DNA of 64,000 nucleotides from NCBI RefSeq assembly GCF_028682395.1, contig NZ_JANHLC010000004.1, positions 124,001-188,000 of the forward strand, given 5' to 3'. The translations under genes were made by a program, and so were the position numbers. How positions within the stretch are numbered: the first letter of the stretch is position 1; the number at the start of each line of letters is the position of its first letter. The notes beneath the pieces are model-generated. The model was not told the origin of the DNA. It saw only the letters and a program-made list of their open reading frames with translations, and made no database searches. Shown one piece after another: positions 27,381-38,746 of the stretch. Source of the stretch: Pseudomonas putida. Lineage in GTDB: Bacteria > Pseudomonadota > Gammaproteobacteria > Pseudomonadales > Pseudomonadaceae.

Positions 27381-28142
27381 CTACTTGCGTGCAGCGCTCG
27401 CCTTGACACTGCGCTGGCGCATGGCTTCGAACAGGCAAACGCCCGTCGCAACCGAAACGTTGAGACTGCTGACGCTACCGGCCATCGGCAAGCGCACCAG
27501 ATAGTCGCAGTGCTCACGGGTCAGGCGACGCATGCCCTTGCCTTCGGCGCCCATGATCAGGATGGTCGGCCCGGTCAGGTCCTGCTGGTACAGCTCCTGC
27601 TCGGCCTCGCCAGCCGTGCCGACGACCCAGAGCCCACGCTGCTGGAGCTTTTCCAGGGTCCGCGCCAGGTTGGTCACGGCCACCAATGGAATCACCTCCG
27701 CGGCGCCGCAAGCGACTTTACGCACGGTAGGTGTCAACGTAGCCGACTTGTCCTTGGGCACCAGGACCGCCAGCGCACCCGCCGCATCGGCTGTACGCAG
27801 GCAGGCGCCGAGGTTGTGTGGGTCAGTTACCCCGTCCAGCACCAGGATCAGCGGCGCACCTTCGGTACGATCGAGCAACTCGTCGAGCATCGCCTCGCCC
27901 CAGACCTGGCTCGGGCTGACGTCAGCCACTACGCCCTGGTGCACGCCTTCAACCCAGGCATCCATCTCGCGGCGCTCGGCCTGGCCGACCGACACACGAT
28001 TCTGGTTTGCCAGCTCAACCAGGACCTGGACCCGAGGATCGTTACGCCCTTCGGCCAGCCAGATCTGCTTGACGCGTTTTGGGTGATGGCGCAAAAGCGC
28101 TTCCACGGCATGCACGCCGTAGATTTTTTCCAGCTGACTCAT
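27381..28142 (-). CDS. rlmB: 23S rRNA (guanosine-2'-O-)-methyltransferase RlmB
   Basis: RlmB methylates the 2'-OH of G2251 of 23S rRNA in the peptidyl-transferase P loop. The 253-residue SpoU-family protein has an N-terminal substrate-binding domain (EKIYGVHAVEALL). The trefoil-knot motifs are DGVTDPHNLGACLRTADAAGA, MGAEGKGMRRLTREHCD and the C-terminal PMAGSVSSLNVSVATGVCLFEA region. Its ATG overlaps the rnr stop by 4 nt, so it is coupled to RNase R. Confidence 0.96.
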   Translation of the reverse strand: MSQLEKIYGVHAVEALLRHHPKRVKQIWLAEGRNDPRVQVLVELANQNRVSVGQAERREMDAWVEGVHQGVVADVSPSQVWGEAMLDELLDRTEGAPLILVLDGVTDPHNLGACLRTADAAGALAVLVPKDKSATLTPTVRKVACGAAEVIPLVAVTNLARTLEKLQQRGLWVVGTAGEAEQELYQQDLTGPTILIMGAEGKGMRRLTREHCDYLVRLPMAGSVSSLNVSVATGVCLFEAMRQRSVKASAARK

Positions 28143-30730
28143 GACTTGGCCTTAGGTTTACGTGCTGCACCGCCCGCCTTGGGCGGCCCTTTACGATGCT
28201 TGCTCGGCTTCTCGGCCTTGGCCGGCGCGGCTTTGCCGGAGCGACCATCCGCCTTCGGCTTGCCACCGGCTTTCGCCTCGGCCAGCAGCGCCTGCTTCAT
28301 TTCGCGGCTTTTGCGCACTTCAGCATTTTTCGCCGCGGCATCGCTTGGGCGATAGGCATCGTTGCTGGATTTCTTTTCAACGGCAGGACGACGCCCAGCC
28401 TTCGCCGGCTCGGCGGCCTTTTCCGTCGCAGCAGGTGCATCGGCACCACGCTTCTTGCGACCGATCGGCGCGCTGATGGTCTTCTCCGACATTTCGAAGT
28501 CGATCTTGCGCTCATCGAGATCCACGCGCATGACCCGCACCTCCACCGTGTCGCCCAGGCGGAAACTGCGCCCGGTACGCTCACCCGCCAGGCGGTGATG
28601 CACAGGATCGAAGTGGTAGTAGTCACCCGGCAGGGCCGTCACATGGACCAGGCCCTCAACATAGATATCGGTCAGCTCGACGAACAGGCCAAAACCCGTC
28701 ACCGCGGTGATCACACCCGGGAACGACTCACCCACGCGATCCTTCATGTATTCGCACTTGAGCCAGTTCACCACGTCGCGCGTGGCTTCGTCGGCACGGC
28801 GCTCACTCAGGGAGCACTGCTCGCCCAATTGCTCGAGCGTCGCCTCGTCGTACGGATAAATCCGCGCCTTGGGAATGCTCATCGCACCCGCGCGCTTGAC
28901 GTGCGGGGTGTTCTGCTTGGAATGGATAACGCTGCGAATCGCGCGATGCGTCAACAGGTCCGGGTAGCGGCGAATCGGCGAGGTGAAGTGCGTGTACGCT
29001 TCATAGTTCAGGCCGAAGTGCCCCTGGTTATCCGCGCTGTACACCGCCTGGCTCAGGGAACGCAGCATAACGGTCTGGATCAGATGGAAATCCGGACGAT
29101 CCTTGATGCTTGCCAGCAGAGCCTGGTAGTCCTTCGGCGACGGGCCGTCCTTGCCTTTGTGCAAGGACAGACCGAGCTCACCGAGGAAGGCGCGCAGCTT
29201 CTCCAGGCGCTCCGGCGGCGGGCCATCGTGAACCCGGTACAGTGCCGGAATCTCGTGCTTTTGCAGGAACTCGGCAGTCGCCACGTTGGCGGCCAGCATG
29301 CATTCCTCGATCATTTTGTGCGCATCGTTGCGGGTCGTTGGGCGAATCTCCGCAATCTTGCGCCCGGAACCGAAGATAATCCGCGTTTCCTGGGTTTCGA
29401 AGTCAATGGCCCCCCGAGTGTGCCGCGCGCCCAGCAGGACCTTGTACAGCGAGTACAACTGCTTGAGGTGCGGAACGACGTCGGCGTATTCGCCACGCAA
29501 CTGCTTGGCTTCGCTGGTCTTCGGGTGCTCCAGCATGGTGCTGACCTTGTTGTAGGTCAGGCGCGCCTTGGAGTGGATGACCGCTTCGTAGAACTGATAG
29601 TCGGTCATCTCGCCAGTCTTGGAGATGGTCATCTCGCACACCATGGCCAGACGATCGACTTTCGGGTTCAGCGAGCACAGGCCGTTGGACAGTTGCTCGG
29701 GCAGCATCGGGATCACGCGCTCGGGGAAATACACCGAGTTGCCACGGACCTGGGACTCAGCATCGAGCGCCGAACCGATCTTCACATAGCTGGAAACGTC
29801 GGCGATGGCCACGTACAACTTCCAGCCACCGGAGAACAGGCGCAGTTTGCCGGGCTTGGCTTCGCAATAGACCGCATCGTCGAAGTCACGGGCATCTTCG
29901 CCGTCGATTGTGACGAAAGGCAGGTCACGCAGGTCGATGCGCTTCTCTTTGTCCTTCTCTTCCACTTCCGGCTTGAGCTTGGCGGCTTCCTTGAGCACGG
30001 CTTCGGGCCAGACATGGGGAATGTCGTAGGTACGCAGCGCGACATCGATTTCCATGCCTGGCGCCATGTAGTTGCCGACCACTTCAATCACATCGCCTTG
30101 CGGCTGGAAGCGCGGCGTTGGCCAGTGGGTAATCTTCACTTCGACGAACTGGCCGACCTTCGCATTGGCGTTACGCCCGGGCGTGACCAGCACTTCCTGC
30201 TGGATCTTCGGATTGTCGGCAACCACAAAGCCGATACCGCCTTCTTCGAAGTAGCGGCCAACAATGGTTTCGTGCGCACGGGAAACGACTTCGACGATCA
30301 CGCCTTCACGACGCCCGCGACGGTCCAGACCGGAAACCCGGGCCAGCGCACGGTCGCCATCGAAGACCAGGCGCATTTGCGCCGGGCTCATAAACAGATC
30401 GTCACTGCCGTCATCGGGGATCAGAAACCCGAAGCCGTCGCGATGTCCGCTGATACGACCGAGGATCAGGTCCAACTTGTCCACCGGCGCATAAGTGCCA
30501 CGGCGGGTGTAAATCAGTTGAGCATCGCGCTCCATGGCGCGAAGGCGGCGGCGCAGGGCCTCCAGTTGGTCTTCCGTAGTCAGACCGAACTCTTCCACCA
30601 GCTGCTCGCGACTCGCCGGCGAACCACGATCGGACAGATGCGCCAGGATCAGCTCGCGGCTAGGAATGGGGTTTTCGTATTTTTCCGCTTCACGAGCGGC
30701 CTCGGGATCGAGGGATTGCCAATCGGCCAT
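28139..30730 (-). CDS. rnr: Ribonuclease R
   Basis: RNase R is a 3'-5' exoribonuclease that degrades structured RNA and failed rRNA. The 863-residue protein has an N-terminal helix-turn-helix and cold-shock domains. The RNB catalytic domain has the acidic motif GEDARDFDDAVY near residue 283. A C-terminal S1 domain (about 640-725) and a long K/A/P-rich tail (after about 735) follow. The ATG begins MADWQSLDPEAAREAEKYENP. It is the first gene of the rnr-rlmB pair and divergent from the tRNA-Leu genes. Confidence 0.97.
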   Translation of the reverse strand: MADWQSLDPEAAREAEKYENPIPSRELILAHLSDRGSPASREQLVEEFGLTTEDQLEALRRRLRAMERDAQLIYTRRGTYAPVDKLDLILGRISGHRDGFGFLIPDDGSDDLFMSPAQMRLVFDGDRALARVSGLDRRGRREGVIVEVVSRAHETIVGRYFEEGGIGFVVADNPKIQQEVLVTPGRNANAKVGQFVEVKITHWPTPRFQPQGDVIEVVGNYMAPGMEIDVALRTYDIPHVWPEAVLKEAAKLKPEVEEKDKEKRIDLRDLPFVTIDGEDARDFDDAVYCEAKPGKLRLFSGGWKLYVAIADVSSYVKIGSALDAESQVRGNSVYFPERVIPMLPEQLSNGLCSLNPKVDRLAMVCEMTISKTGEMTDYQFYEAVIHSKARLTYNKVSTMLEHPKTSEAKQLRGEYADVVPHLKQLYSLYKVLLGARHTRGAIDFETQETRIIFGSGRKIAEIRPTTRNDAHKMIEECMLAANVATAEFLQKHEIPALYRVHDGPPPERLEKLRAFLGELGLSLHKGKDGPSPKDYQALLASIKDRPDFHLIQTVMLRSLSQAVYSADNQGHFGLNYEAYTHFTSPIRRYPDLLTHRAIRSVIHSKQNTPHVKRAGAMSIPKARIYPYDEATLEQLGEQCSLSERRADEATRDVVNWLKCEYMKDRVGESFPGVITAVTGFGLFVELTDIYVEGLVHVTALPGDYYHFDPVHHRLAGERTGRSFRLGDTVEVRVMRVDLDERKIDFEMSEKTISAPIGRKKRGADAPAATEKAAEPAKAGRRPAVEKKSSNDAYRPSDAAAKNAEVRKSREMKQALLAEAKAGGKPKADGRSGKAAPAKAEKPSKHRKGPPKAGGAARKPKAKS

Positions 30731-30891
30731 TAGAGAGTTTTCACCTTGTCTATATGCGGGTTAGTTTGGCATACGCGTATTGAAACGGGAAATTTCGGGG
30801 TGATTGGGCCCCTCAAACCCCTTCCAGCCTGCACAAAAAACCACCGCGCCAACCATTGGAAAGATTTTCCGGATATTTTCGACAACTGGGC

Positions 30892-30920
30892 TTTACAGGT
30901 CAAAAGGTCATCCGTATAGT
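30892..30920 (+). promoter_or_regulatory. Promoter of tRNA-Leu copy 1
   Basis: A -35 TTTACA (30892-30897) and -10 TATAGT (30915-30920) are 17 nt apart. A GC-rich discriminator (GCGCGCC) follows, the mark of stable-RNA promoters under stringent control. Confidence 0.8.
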
Positions 30921-30954
30921 GCGCGCCATCGACGACGTAGCCGTTATCGATGCT

Positions 30955-31041
30955 GCCCAGATGGTGAAATTGGTAGACACGCCAGCTTCAGGTGCTGGTG
31001 ACCGCAAGGTCGTGGAAGTTCGAGTCTTCTTCTGGGCACCA
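30955..31041 (+). tRNA. tRNA-Leu (CAG), copy 1
   Basis: The 87-nt gene has acceptor arms GCCCAGA and TCTGGGC, an anticodon stem CCAGC/GCTGG around the loop TTCAGGT (anticodon CAG), a long variable arm of the class II type, and an encoded ACCA end. It is identical to the second copy 248 bp further on. Confidence 0.97.
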
Positions 31042-31080
31042 ATTTCGAGCAAGGATGATACAAGGTCCAGGCTCAACAAG

Positions 31081-31101
31081 AACCCGCGAAAGCGGGTTTT
31101 T
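31081..31101 (+). terminator. Terminator of tRNA-Leu copy 1
   Basis: AACCCGC-GAAA-GCGGGTT forms a 7-bp stem with a GNRA loop, followed by a T-run. Confidence 0.9.
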
Positions 31102-31140
31102 GCATTCTAAGTATTTGATTTATTAAAACCAAAACAGGGG

Positions 31141-31169
31141 TTTACAGATCAAATCGCGCTCCGTATAGT
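31141..31169 (+). promoter_or_regulatory. Promoter of tRNA-Leu copy 2
   Basis: It has the same -35 TTTACA (31141-31146) and -10 TATAGT (31164-31169) with a 17-nt spacer as copy 1. The spacer sequence differs. Confidence 0.8.
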
Positions 31170-31202
31170 GCGCTCCATCGACAGCGTAGCCGCTTTCGAG
31201 AT

Positions 31203-31289
31203 GCCCAGATGGTGAAATTGGTAGACACGCCAGCTTCAGGTGCTGGTGACCGCAAGGTCGTGGAAGTTCGAGTCTTCTTCTGGGCACCA
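31203..31289 (+). tRNA. tRNA-Leu (CAG), copy 2
   Basis: All 87 nt are identical to copy 1, including the encoded CCA end. It has its own promoter and terminator. Eight nt after its 3' end begins an 11-bp hairpin (31297-31307 with 31321-31331) that copy 1 lacks. Confidence 0.97.
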
Positions 31290-31339
31290 ATTCAAAGTTT
31301 CAAGGTTATGTTTCAGACACAACCTTGAAACCTCACAGA

Positions 31340-31360
31340 AACCCGCGAAAGCGGGTTTTT
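31340..31360 (+). terminator. Terminator of tRNA-Leu copy 2
   Basis: It has the same AACCCGC-GAAA-GCGGGTT stem-loop and T-run as copy 1. Together with the promoter it marks copy 2 as a separate transcription unit. Confidence 0.9.
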
Positions 31361-31514
31361 GCGTTTCCGGGCATTGAAAAAACCGGAGCCCTCTCCTCCC
31401 AAGCCAGCACTTGCCAGCTATCAACAATTCCTTCCATGTGCAAGACCCACATGCGAAAGCATATCGTTTATAATTGTTACAAGTTTTGTTGCCGCTACGT
31501 GAGGAACCCTGCGA

Positions 31515-32537
31515 ATGATGCTCCGCGATACCCGTCTCAAGACATCCCTTCTGCACGCCCTGTCCTTCACTCTGCTCGGCTTGACCTTCATCCCACTCGC
31601 TCAGGCCGAGGATCGCGTAGCGCTGACCCTCTACAACGGCCAGCACAAGGAGGTAGGCGATGCCATCGCCAAGGCGTTCGAAGCCAAGACCGGCATCCAC
31701 GTCAATGTTCGCAAGGGCAGCAGCAATCAGTTGGCCAGCCAGGTCATCGAGGAAGGCGACCGCTCGCCTGCCGACGTGATCTACACCGAGGAGTCACCGC
31801 CCCTGAACAACCTTGGCGAGCTGGGTCTGCTGGCCAAGACCGACGCTGCGATCCTGCAAGTGCTGCCCAAGGATTACGTCGCCAGCAATGAAACCTGGAT
31901 CGGCATCACGGCGCGCGTTCGGGTGGTGGCCTTCAATCCAAAGCTGATCGACGAAAAAGACCTGCCCCAATCGGTGCTCGAATTCGCCGAACCGCAATGG
32001 CAAGGCAAGGTCGGTTTTGTTCCGACCAGCGGTGCATTCCAGGAACAAGCCGTAGCCATCATCAAGGTTCACGGCCGCGAGGCCGCTGAAGAATGGCTGA
32101 CCGGCCTGCGCGCCTTCGGCAAAACCTACAGCAACAATATGGTCGCCCTGAAAGCCGTGGAAAACGGCGAGATTGCCACCGTCCTAGTCAACAACTACTA
32201 CTGGTTCGCCCTGCAACGGGAAAAAGGCCAGCTCGACTCCAAGCTGCACTACTTCACCGGGGGCGATGTCGGCGGGCTGATCACCGTCTCCAGCGCCGCC
32301 GTGCTCAAGTCCAGCAAGCACCCCAAGGAAGCCCAACAGTTGCTCGCCTACATGGTCAGCGAAGAAGGCCAGCGGGTCATTACCCAGACCACCGCCGAGT
32401 ACCCCCTGCGCAAGGGCCTGGAATCGGACCGCGGCCTCAAGCCCTTTAGCGAACTGCAAGCACCGAAAGTAACGCCTGCCGACCTCGGCAATGCCGAAGA
32501 AGCCCTGGAGCTGGAACGTGAAGTTGGCCTGAACTGA
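31515..32537 (+). CDS. hitA: Periplasmic Fe(3+)-binding protein of an iron ABC transporter
   Basis: This FbpA/HitA-type ferric-ion binding protein feeds the permease encoded next to it. The 340-residue protein has a signal peptide (about residues 1-32, ending LAQA). The mature part begins EDRVALTLYNGQH, the opening strand of the family. The late motif NNYYWFAL carries the tyrosine pair that usually binds iron. GAGGAA precedes the ATG by 8 nt, and a TATAAT -10 lies at 31469-31474. I could not make out a clear Fur box. Its stop overlaps the hitB start by 1 nt. Confidence 0.9.
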   Translation: MMLRDTRLKTSLLHALSFTLLGLTFIPLAQAEDRVALTLYNGQHKEVGDAIAKAFEAKTGIHVNVRKGSSNQLASQVIEEGDRSPADVIYTEESPPLNNLGELGLLAKTDAAILQVLPKDYVASNETWIGITARVRVVAFNPKLIDEKDLPQSVLEFAEPQWQGKVGFVPTSGAFQEQAVAIIKVHGREAAEEWLTGLRAFGKTYSNNMVALKAVENGEIATVLVNNYYWFALQREKGQLDSKLHYFTGGDVGGLITVSSAAVLKSSKHPKEAQQLLAYMVSEEGQRVITQTTAEYPLRKGLESDRGLKPFSELQAPKVTPADLGNAEEALELEREVGLN

Positions 32538-34093
32538 TGAGTGCCGTGCGTCTGCAGCACGCCGGCTTCTCGCCTCGTCGCAAGCGACCGTCGGCCTGGC
32601 TCCTGCTGCCGGTCCTGCTGCTGGTCGCGCTCAGCCTGCTGCCCCTGCTGTATGTCGGCCTGAAAGCCTGGCAGGCCGGCTGGGCAGAGGCCGTCCACCT
32701 GCTGTGGCGCCCGTATGTGTTCGGCCTATTGCGTAACACTCTGCTGCTGATGGTGGGTGTGACCCTCGCTTGCATGCTGATCGGCCTGTCCCTGGCCTGG
32801 CTGCTGGAGCGCAGCGACCTGCCGGGACGCCGCCTGTGGGGCGTCGTGCTGTGCCTGCCCTTTGCAGTGCCGGCGTTTGTCAGCAGCTTTACCTGGGTCT
32901 CCCTGAGCGCCAGCTTCGAAGGATTGGGCGGGGCGATCCTGGTCATGACGCTGTCCAAGTACCCACTGATTTTCCTGCCCGTGGCCGCCACCCTGCGCAA
33001 CCTCGATCCGGCCCTGGAAGAGTCGGCCCGCACCCTGGGCGAAACACGCCTGGGGGTGTTCTTCAAAATCACCCTGCCACTGCTCTGGCCCTCGCTGCTG
33101 GGCGGCGCACTGCTGATTGCCCTGCATATGCTGGTGGAGTTTGGCGCGCTGTCGATTATCGGCCTGCAGACCTTCACCACCGCGATCTACCAGCAATTCG
33201 AGCTGGAGTTCAGCAATGCCAATGCCGCCATGCTTTCCGCCGTGCTGCTGGCCCTGTGCCTGATACTGCTGACCCTGGAGTTGCGCGTGCGCGGCAAGGC
33301 GCGGCATATCCGCATTGGCCAGGGTGCAGCCAGGCACGCCGAACAGGTCCACCTGGGCAAGCTCGCCCCTCTCGGGCAGCTGTATTGCCTGAGCCTGGCC
33401 ATTGTCGGCAGCGGCATTCCGCTAGGCATGCTGGCCTATTGGCTAATGGTCGGTTCATCCGCCGCCTTCCCGATCGCGGCCATTAGTGAAGCGCTGCTTT
33501 CCTCCCTCGCCCTGTCCCTGGGTGGCGCCGCGCTCTGCCTGCTGCTGGCGATACCGGTCGGTTTGCTGGTGGTGCGCTACAAAGGGCATCTGGCAATCTG
33601 GGCGGAGCGTCTGCCCTATCTACTGCACGCCCTGCCCGGGCTGGTGATTGCACTGACGCTGGTGTATTTCGCCCTGCATTACGTGCCCGTGCTGTATCAG
33701 ACCAGCGCCTTGCTGCTACTGGCCTATGCGCTGCTGTTCCTGCCTCTGGCCCAGGCCCCGATCCGCACCGCACTGAACAAGGCCGCACCGCAACTCGAAG
33801 AGGCCGCGCGCACCCTGGGCGCCTCGTCATTCAGCGCATTCTGCCGGGTGACCCTGCCGATTATCTTCCCCGCACTGGGCGCGGCCTTTGCCCTGGTCTT
33901 TCTCGATGCGATGAAGGAGCTGACAGCGACACTGCTGCTGAGCCCGACCGGGCTCAACACCCTGGCAACCGAAGTCTGGGCCCACACAGCCAATGTGGAG
34001 TTCGCCGCAGCAGCGCCCTATGCGGCGCTGCTGATCCTGGTGTCCGGCCTGCCGGTGTACCTGCTGACCACGCGGATGTACCTAAGCCGCTGA
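32537..34093 (+). CDS. hitB: Fe(3+) ABC transporter permease
   Basis: The 518-residue permease of the FbpB/HitB type is two fused halves with about 12 membrane segments. Each half has an EAA loop that would dock an ATPase: EESARTLGETRLGVFFKITLP in the first and EEAARTLGASSFSAFCRVTLP in the second. It overlaps hitA by 1 nt (TGATG). No ATP-binding subunit gene follows; the next gene is convergent. An ATPase from elsewhere must serve it, if it is active. Confidence 0.92.
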   Translation: MSAVRLQHAGFSPRRKRPSAWLLLPVLLLVALSLLPLLYVGLKAWQAGWAEAVHLLWRPYVFGLLRNTLLLMVGVTLACMLIGLSLAWLLERSDLPGRRLWGVVLCLPFAVPAFVSSFTWVSLSASFEGLGGAILVMTLSKYPLIFLPVAATLRNLDPALEESARTLGETRLGVFFKITLPLLWPSLLGGALLIALHMLVEFGALSIIGLQTFTTAIYQQFELEFSNANAAMLSAVLLALCLILLTLELRVRGKARHIRIGQGAARHAEQVHLGKLAPLGQLYCLSLAIVGSGIPLGMLAYWLMVGSSAAFPIAAISEALLSSLALSLGGAALCLLLAIPVGLLVVRYKGHLAIWAERLPYLLHALPGLVIALTLVYFALHYVPVLYQTSALLLLAYALLFLPLAQAPIRTALNKAAPQLEEAARTLGASSFSAFCRVTLPIIFPALGAAFALVFLDAMKELTATLLLSPTGLNTLATEVWAHTANVEFAAAAPYAALLILVSGLPVYLLTTRMYLSR

Positions 34094-34101
34094 TCAACCG
34101 C

Positions 34102-34128
34102 CCCGGGATACTCACAGAGCATCCCGGG
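34102..34128. terminator. Hairpin between hitB and the chemoreceptor gene
   Basis: CCCGGGAT (34102-34109) pairs with ATCCCGGG (34121-34128) over an 11-nt loop in the 45-nt gap between two convergent genes. It may stop both transcripts; there is no long T-run. Confidence 0.55.
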
Positions 34129-34138
34129 AGCACCTGCG

Positions 34139-36073
34139 CTAGGCCCGGAACTGCCCCAGACTGGCCTTGAGCTGCGCCGCCAGACTGTCGAGCACCTTGC
34201 CACTCGCCGTGGTTTCAACCACGGCCTGAGCCGCACGCTCGGCCTGGGCATGAATGATCTCGACCCGCCCGCGCACCGCGTCCGCCCCTTCGGCTTGATG
34301 GGCGGCCGCCTGGGTCGCCAGGCCAATCGCCGCATGCACCTGCTCCACCGAGGCCTGCACCGTCTGCTGCAAACGCACGCTACCGCGCAGTACCGACAAA
34401 CCTTCGCAGGCCTGACGCCCTGCCAGTCCGATCGCGGCAACCGCCTCCCGCGCGCCCTGCTGCAACGCGCCGATATGCGCCTGGATATCCCCGGTCGAGC
34501 TCTGGGTCTTGCTCGCCAACGCCCGCACCTCATCGGCAACCACGGCGAAGCCACGCCCCATTTCACCTGCCCGGGCCGCTTCGATTGCGGCGTTCAACGC
34601 CAACAGGTTGGTCTGCTCGGCAATGCCATGGATCACCTCCAGCACCACCTCGATCTGCTCGCTCTGCTGCGCCAGCCGCTCGATGACCTGCGCGCCCGTC
34701 TCGACCTGCCCGGCCAGCGCTTCGATCAAGCTGCCAACCTGAGCGGAGGTGCGGGTGTTTTCTTCGGTTGCCTGGCGAATGTCCACTACCTGACGCAGGG
34801 CATCCTGCATGGCCTGGCTTTCCGACTGCGCGGCATCGGCCATTTGCGACAACGCCTGCAGGCTTTGCGCAACTTCGTCACGCTGGGATTGCGCGGCCGC
34901 ATCCGCACCAGCGTTGCGCAAGCTCATCGCACCGATCTCGAGCCCGGTACGCTGGGCGACATCACCGGCCTCACGCACGATCGGCTGAAGCTTGTCGACA
35001 AATCGGTTGACCGCCGCCGCCATATCACCGATCTCATCGCGGCTGGTGAGCTGCACGCGCTTGGTCAGGTCACCATCGCCCGCTGCCAGGTCGTTCAGCG
35101 CCGCGATCAGCAGATGCAGCTTGCTGACGACACGCCGCCCCAGCACCACCGCCAGCAGGAGCAGAACCCCAAAACCGACCACCGCCAAGCCGACCCCAAT
35201 CCGCCAGCGCAGGGTCGCAGCAGCATCTTGAACCGTGCTCGCGGTATTGGCCTTCATTTCCCCGGCAGTCGTCTGTGCCGACTGCAGGCGCGTGCGCATG
35301 GCGGTCGAACTATCGGCCGCAGCGCCTTTCAGGCTGTCACCCACCAACTGGTCGCTGCTGTCGATCAGCGCGGAGAAACGCTGGTCCAGCGCCTTCAGGT
35401 CGGCGTCGACCGAAGCCGTGGAGACCCCCATCAACACCTTGCCGATTTCCACGCCATTGGGATTGATGGACGCCTCCAGATAGTAAACCGAGGGATCGTC
35501 CTTCGCGGCGCTCAATACTTTATCCAGCGCTCGCTCGCCCTGCCCCTTTTCCAAGAGCGCACGGTTGATCGGATTGTCGCGATTGAGATAGCGGGTCAGG
35601 TGCTGCCCCGTGGCATCGTCGTACACCACAAAGAGCACGTTCGGATTACGCTGGGCACGTCGGGCAAATTCCGACAGCGTGGGCACATCCCCATCCCACA
35701 TGGCACGGGGCGCCACCGAGGCAAGCAATTGCGCCATATCGTTGGCCGAGTCCTTGAGGTTCTTCTCCAGCGCCACCCGCAGTTGCGCCTGCTCCTCTTC
35801 CAGGCGGGACGATAAGCCGGCTGTCAAACGCTGACGGGTGCTGGCGGAAAGGCTGTCGAGACTCGATGTCACCTCCTGCGCCGCCCGCTCCAGCTCTGCG
35901 GACAGCTTCTGGCTATCGACTCCCATGCGCTCGCCCAAATCTGTCTCCAGGGCGGTCACCGTGCTCCGCGTCAGGGCAACCGCCACCAACACTTGCACCA
36001 AAAGAGCGATACCCAGGGTAACGAACACCGGGCGCAATAGACGACTTTGTAACAGTGAGAGAACGGCCGACAC
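34139..36073 (-). CDS. Methyl-accepting chemotaxis protein
   Basis: This is a transmembrane chemoreceptor that signals to CheA. The 644-residue protein has membrane segment 1 at about 14-36, a periplasmic sensor region to about 290 and segment 2 at about 291-313. A HAMP domain follows. The signalling hairpin tip ([20 protein letters not shown]) lies near residues 480-500. The start is a GTG at 36073 with GAGGGA 6 nt upstream. I do not recognise the ligand from the sensor part. No FliA-type promoter is visible. The C-terminus lacks a CheR-binding pentapeptide. Confidence 0.93.
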   Translation of the reverse strand: MSAVLSLLQSRLLRPVFVTLGIALLVQVLVAVALTRSTVTALETDLGERMGVDSQKLSAELERAAQEVTSSLDSLSASTRQRLTAGLSSRLEEEQAQLRVALEKNLKDSANDMAQLLASVAPRAMWDGDVPTLSEFARRAQRNPNVLFVVYDDATGQHLTRYLNRDNPINRALLEKGQGERALDKVLSAAKDDPSVYYLEASINPNGVEIGKVLMGVSTASVDADLKALDQRFSALIDSSDQLVGDSLKGAAADSSTAMRTRLQSAQTTAGEMKANTASTVQDAAATLRWRIGVGLAVVGFGVLLLLAVVLGRRVVSKLHLLIAALNDLAAGDGDLTKRVQLTSRDEIGDMAAAVNRFVDKLQPIVREAGDVAQRTGLEIGAMSLRNAGADAAAQSQRDEVAQSLQALSQMADAAQSESQAMQDALRQVVDIRQATEENTRTSAQVGSLIEALAGQVETGAQVIERLAQQSEQIEVVLEVIHGIAEQTNLLALNAAIEAARAGEMGRGFAVVADEVRALASKTQSSTGDIQAHIGALQQGAREAVAAIGLAGRQACEGLSVLRGSVRLQQTVQASVEQVHAAIGLATQAAAHQAEGADAVRGRVEIIHAQAERAAQAVVETTASGKVLDSLAAQLKASLGQFRA

Positions 36074-36166
36074 AGAAAATCCCTCTACTTTGACGCCATT
36101 AAATTGATGGCACTCCAGAAGGGATAATCACAGCAAGGGCCGTGCCGTACAACCGGCAGAAACGAC

Positions 36167-36190
36167 AAAGGGCCTCGAATGAGGCCCTTT
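36167..36190 (-). terminator. Terminator of purA
   Basis: AAAGGGCCTC (36167-36176) pairs with GAGGCCCTTT (36181-36190) over a GAAT loop. It lies 21 nt past the purA stop on the minus strand. Confidence 0.8.
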
Positions 36191-36211
36191 ATCAGTTACA
36201 TCAACCGCTTA

Positions 36212-37558
<1,347 letters not shown>

Positions 37559-38746
37559 TCAAGAAGCCAGCGGCAACACTTGCCACAGCCCGTTCTGCTG
37601 AATCAATTGCCGGTCGCAGTCCGCTTCACGGGCGGCGGCCAAAGGTTGTCCGGGCAAGGCCTGGACGACACGCTGACCCTCACTGCGCAACTGGCAGACC
37701 TGCTGCCAGAGAGCCGCGTCAGTGCTGTCAGGCATCCAGATACCGCCAGACGGTAGCTCGACTTCAGCACGCCCCAGGGTCACCAGGGTTTTCAAATCGG
37801 TGGAAAAACCGGTCGCCGGCCGGGCACGACCAAAATCGGCGCCAATGTCGTCATAACGACCACCCTGGGCAATGGACTGCCCTACGCCCGGGACAAACAC
37901 GGCGAACACGACACCCGTGTGGTAGTGGTAACCGCGCAACTCGCCCAGATCGAAATACAACGGCAAATCCGGGAACCGCACCGACAGCCGCTCGGCAATG
38001 GCCAGCAAGTCGTCCAGTGCCGCCAGTACCGGTGCCGGAGCACCCGCCAGGCGATCACGCGCCGCTGCCAGCACTTCCCGACCGCCACACAGGTCGACCA
38101 GTGCACGCAACATGGCCGCCAGATTGGCCGGCAGACCTTCGGTCAAGGCAATCACTTCATCGATGGCCTTGCGCTGCAGCGCGTCGAACAGCTGCTGCTC
38201 GACCTCGCCGGACAAGCCGGCAGCACGGGCCAGGCCCCGATAAATGCCGACATGCCCAAGGTCCATGTGCACATCCGGCACATCGGCCAGTTGCAGCATG
38301 GCCAGCATCAGACTGATGACTTCGACATCGCTGCTCGGGCTGGCATCGCCATACAACTCGGCGCCCAACTGGATCGGGCTGCGCGAGGACGACAAGGCAC
38401 GCGGCTGGGCATGCAGCACACTGCCGGCGTAGCACAGACGGCTAGGGCCTTCGCGACGCAGGGTGTGCGCATCGATACGCGCCACCTGCGGCGTGATATC
38501 GGCACGAAAGCCCATTTGCCGACCCGACTGCGGGTCGATCACCTTGAAGGTACGCAGATCGAGATCCTGACCGGCACCGGTCAGCAGCGATTCCAGGTAC
38601 TCGATATGCGGGGTGACGACAAACTCATAGCCCCAGCTCTGGAACAGATCCAACACCTGACGACGCGCCACTTCAATACGCGCCGCTTCCGGTGGCAGTA
38701 CTTCTTCGATGCCATCTGGCAAGAGCCAGCGGTCTACCGTTGCCAT
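37559..38746 (-). CDS. hisZ: ATP phosphoribosyltransferase regulatory subunit HisZ
   Basis: HisZ is a catalytically dead histidyl-tRNA synthetase paralogue. It forms the histidine-feedback-sensitive complex with the short HisG enzyme. The 395-residue protein begins [21 protein letters not shown] and has class II synthetase-like motifs ([13 protein letters not shown] near the end). It lacks the anticodon-binding domain, which separates it from HisS. It is upstream of purA on the same strand. Confidence 0.95.
   Translation of the reverse strand: MATVDRWLLPDGIEEVLPPEAARIEVARRQVLDLFQSWGYEFVVTPHIEYLESLLTGAGQDLDLRTFKVIDPQSGRQMGFRADITPQVARIDAHTLRREGPSRLCYAGSVLHAQPRALSSSRSPIQLGAELYGDASPSSDVEVISLMLAMLQLADVPDVHMDLGHVGIYRGLARAAGLSGEVEQQLFDALQRKAIDEVIALTEGLPANLAAMLRALVDLCGGREVLAAARDRLAGAPAPVLAALDDLLAIAERLSVRFPDLPLYFDLGELRGYHYHTGVVFAVFVPGVGQSIAQGGRYDDIGADFGRARPATGFSTDLKTLVTLGRAEVELPSGGIWMPDSTDAALWQQVCQLRSEGQRVVQALPGQPLAAAREADCDRQLIQQNGLWQVLPLAS

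Noticed and set aside
28196..30733. 845-codon plus-strand open frame
   Set aside because: It is antisense to rnr, whose motifs and start are certain.
31455..31485. Fur box in front of hitA
   Set aside because: The A/T-rich sequence around the -10 matches the 19-bp consensus poorly on every alignment I tried.
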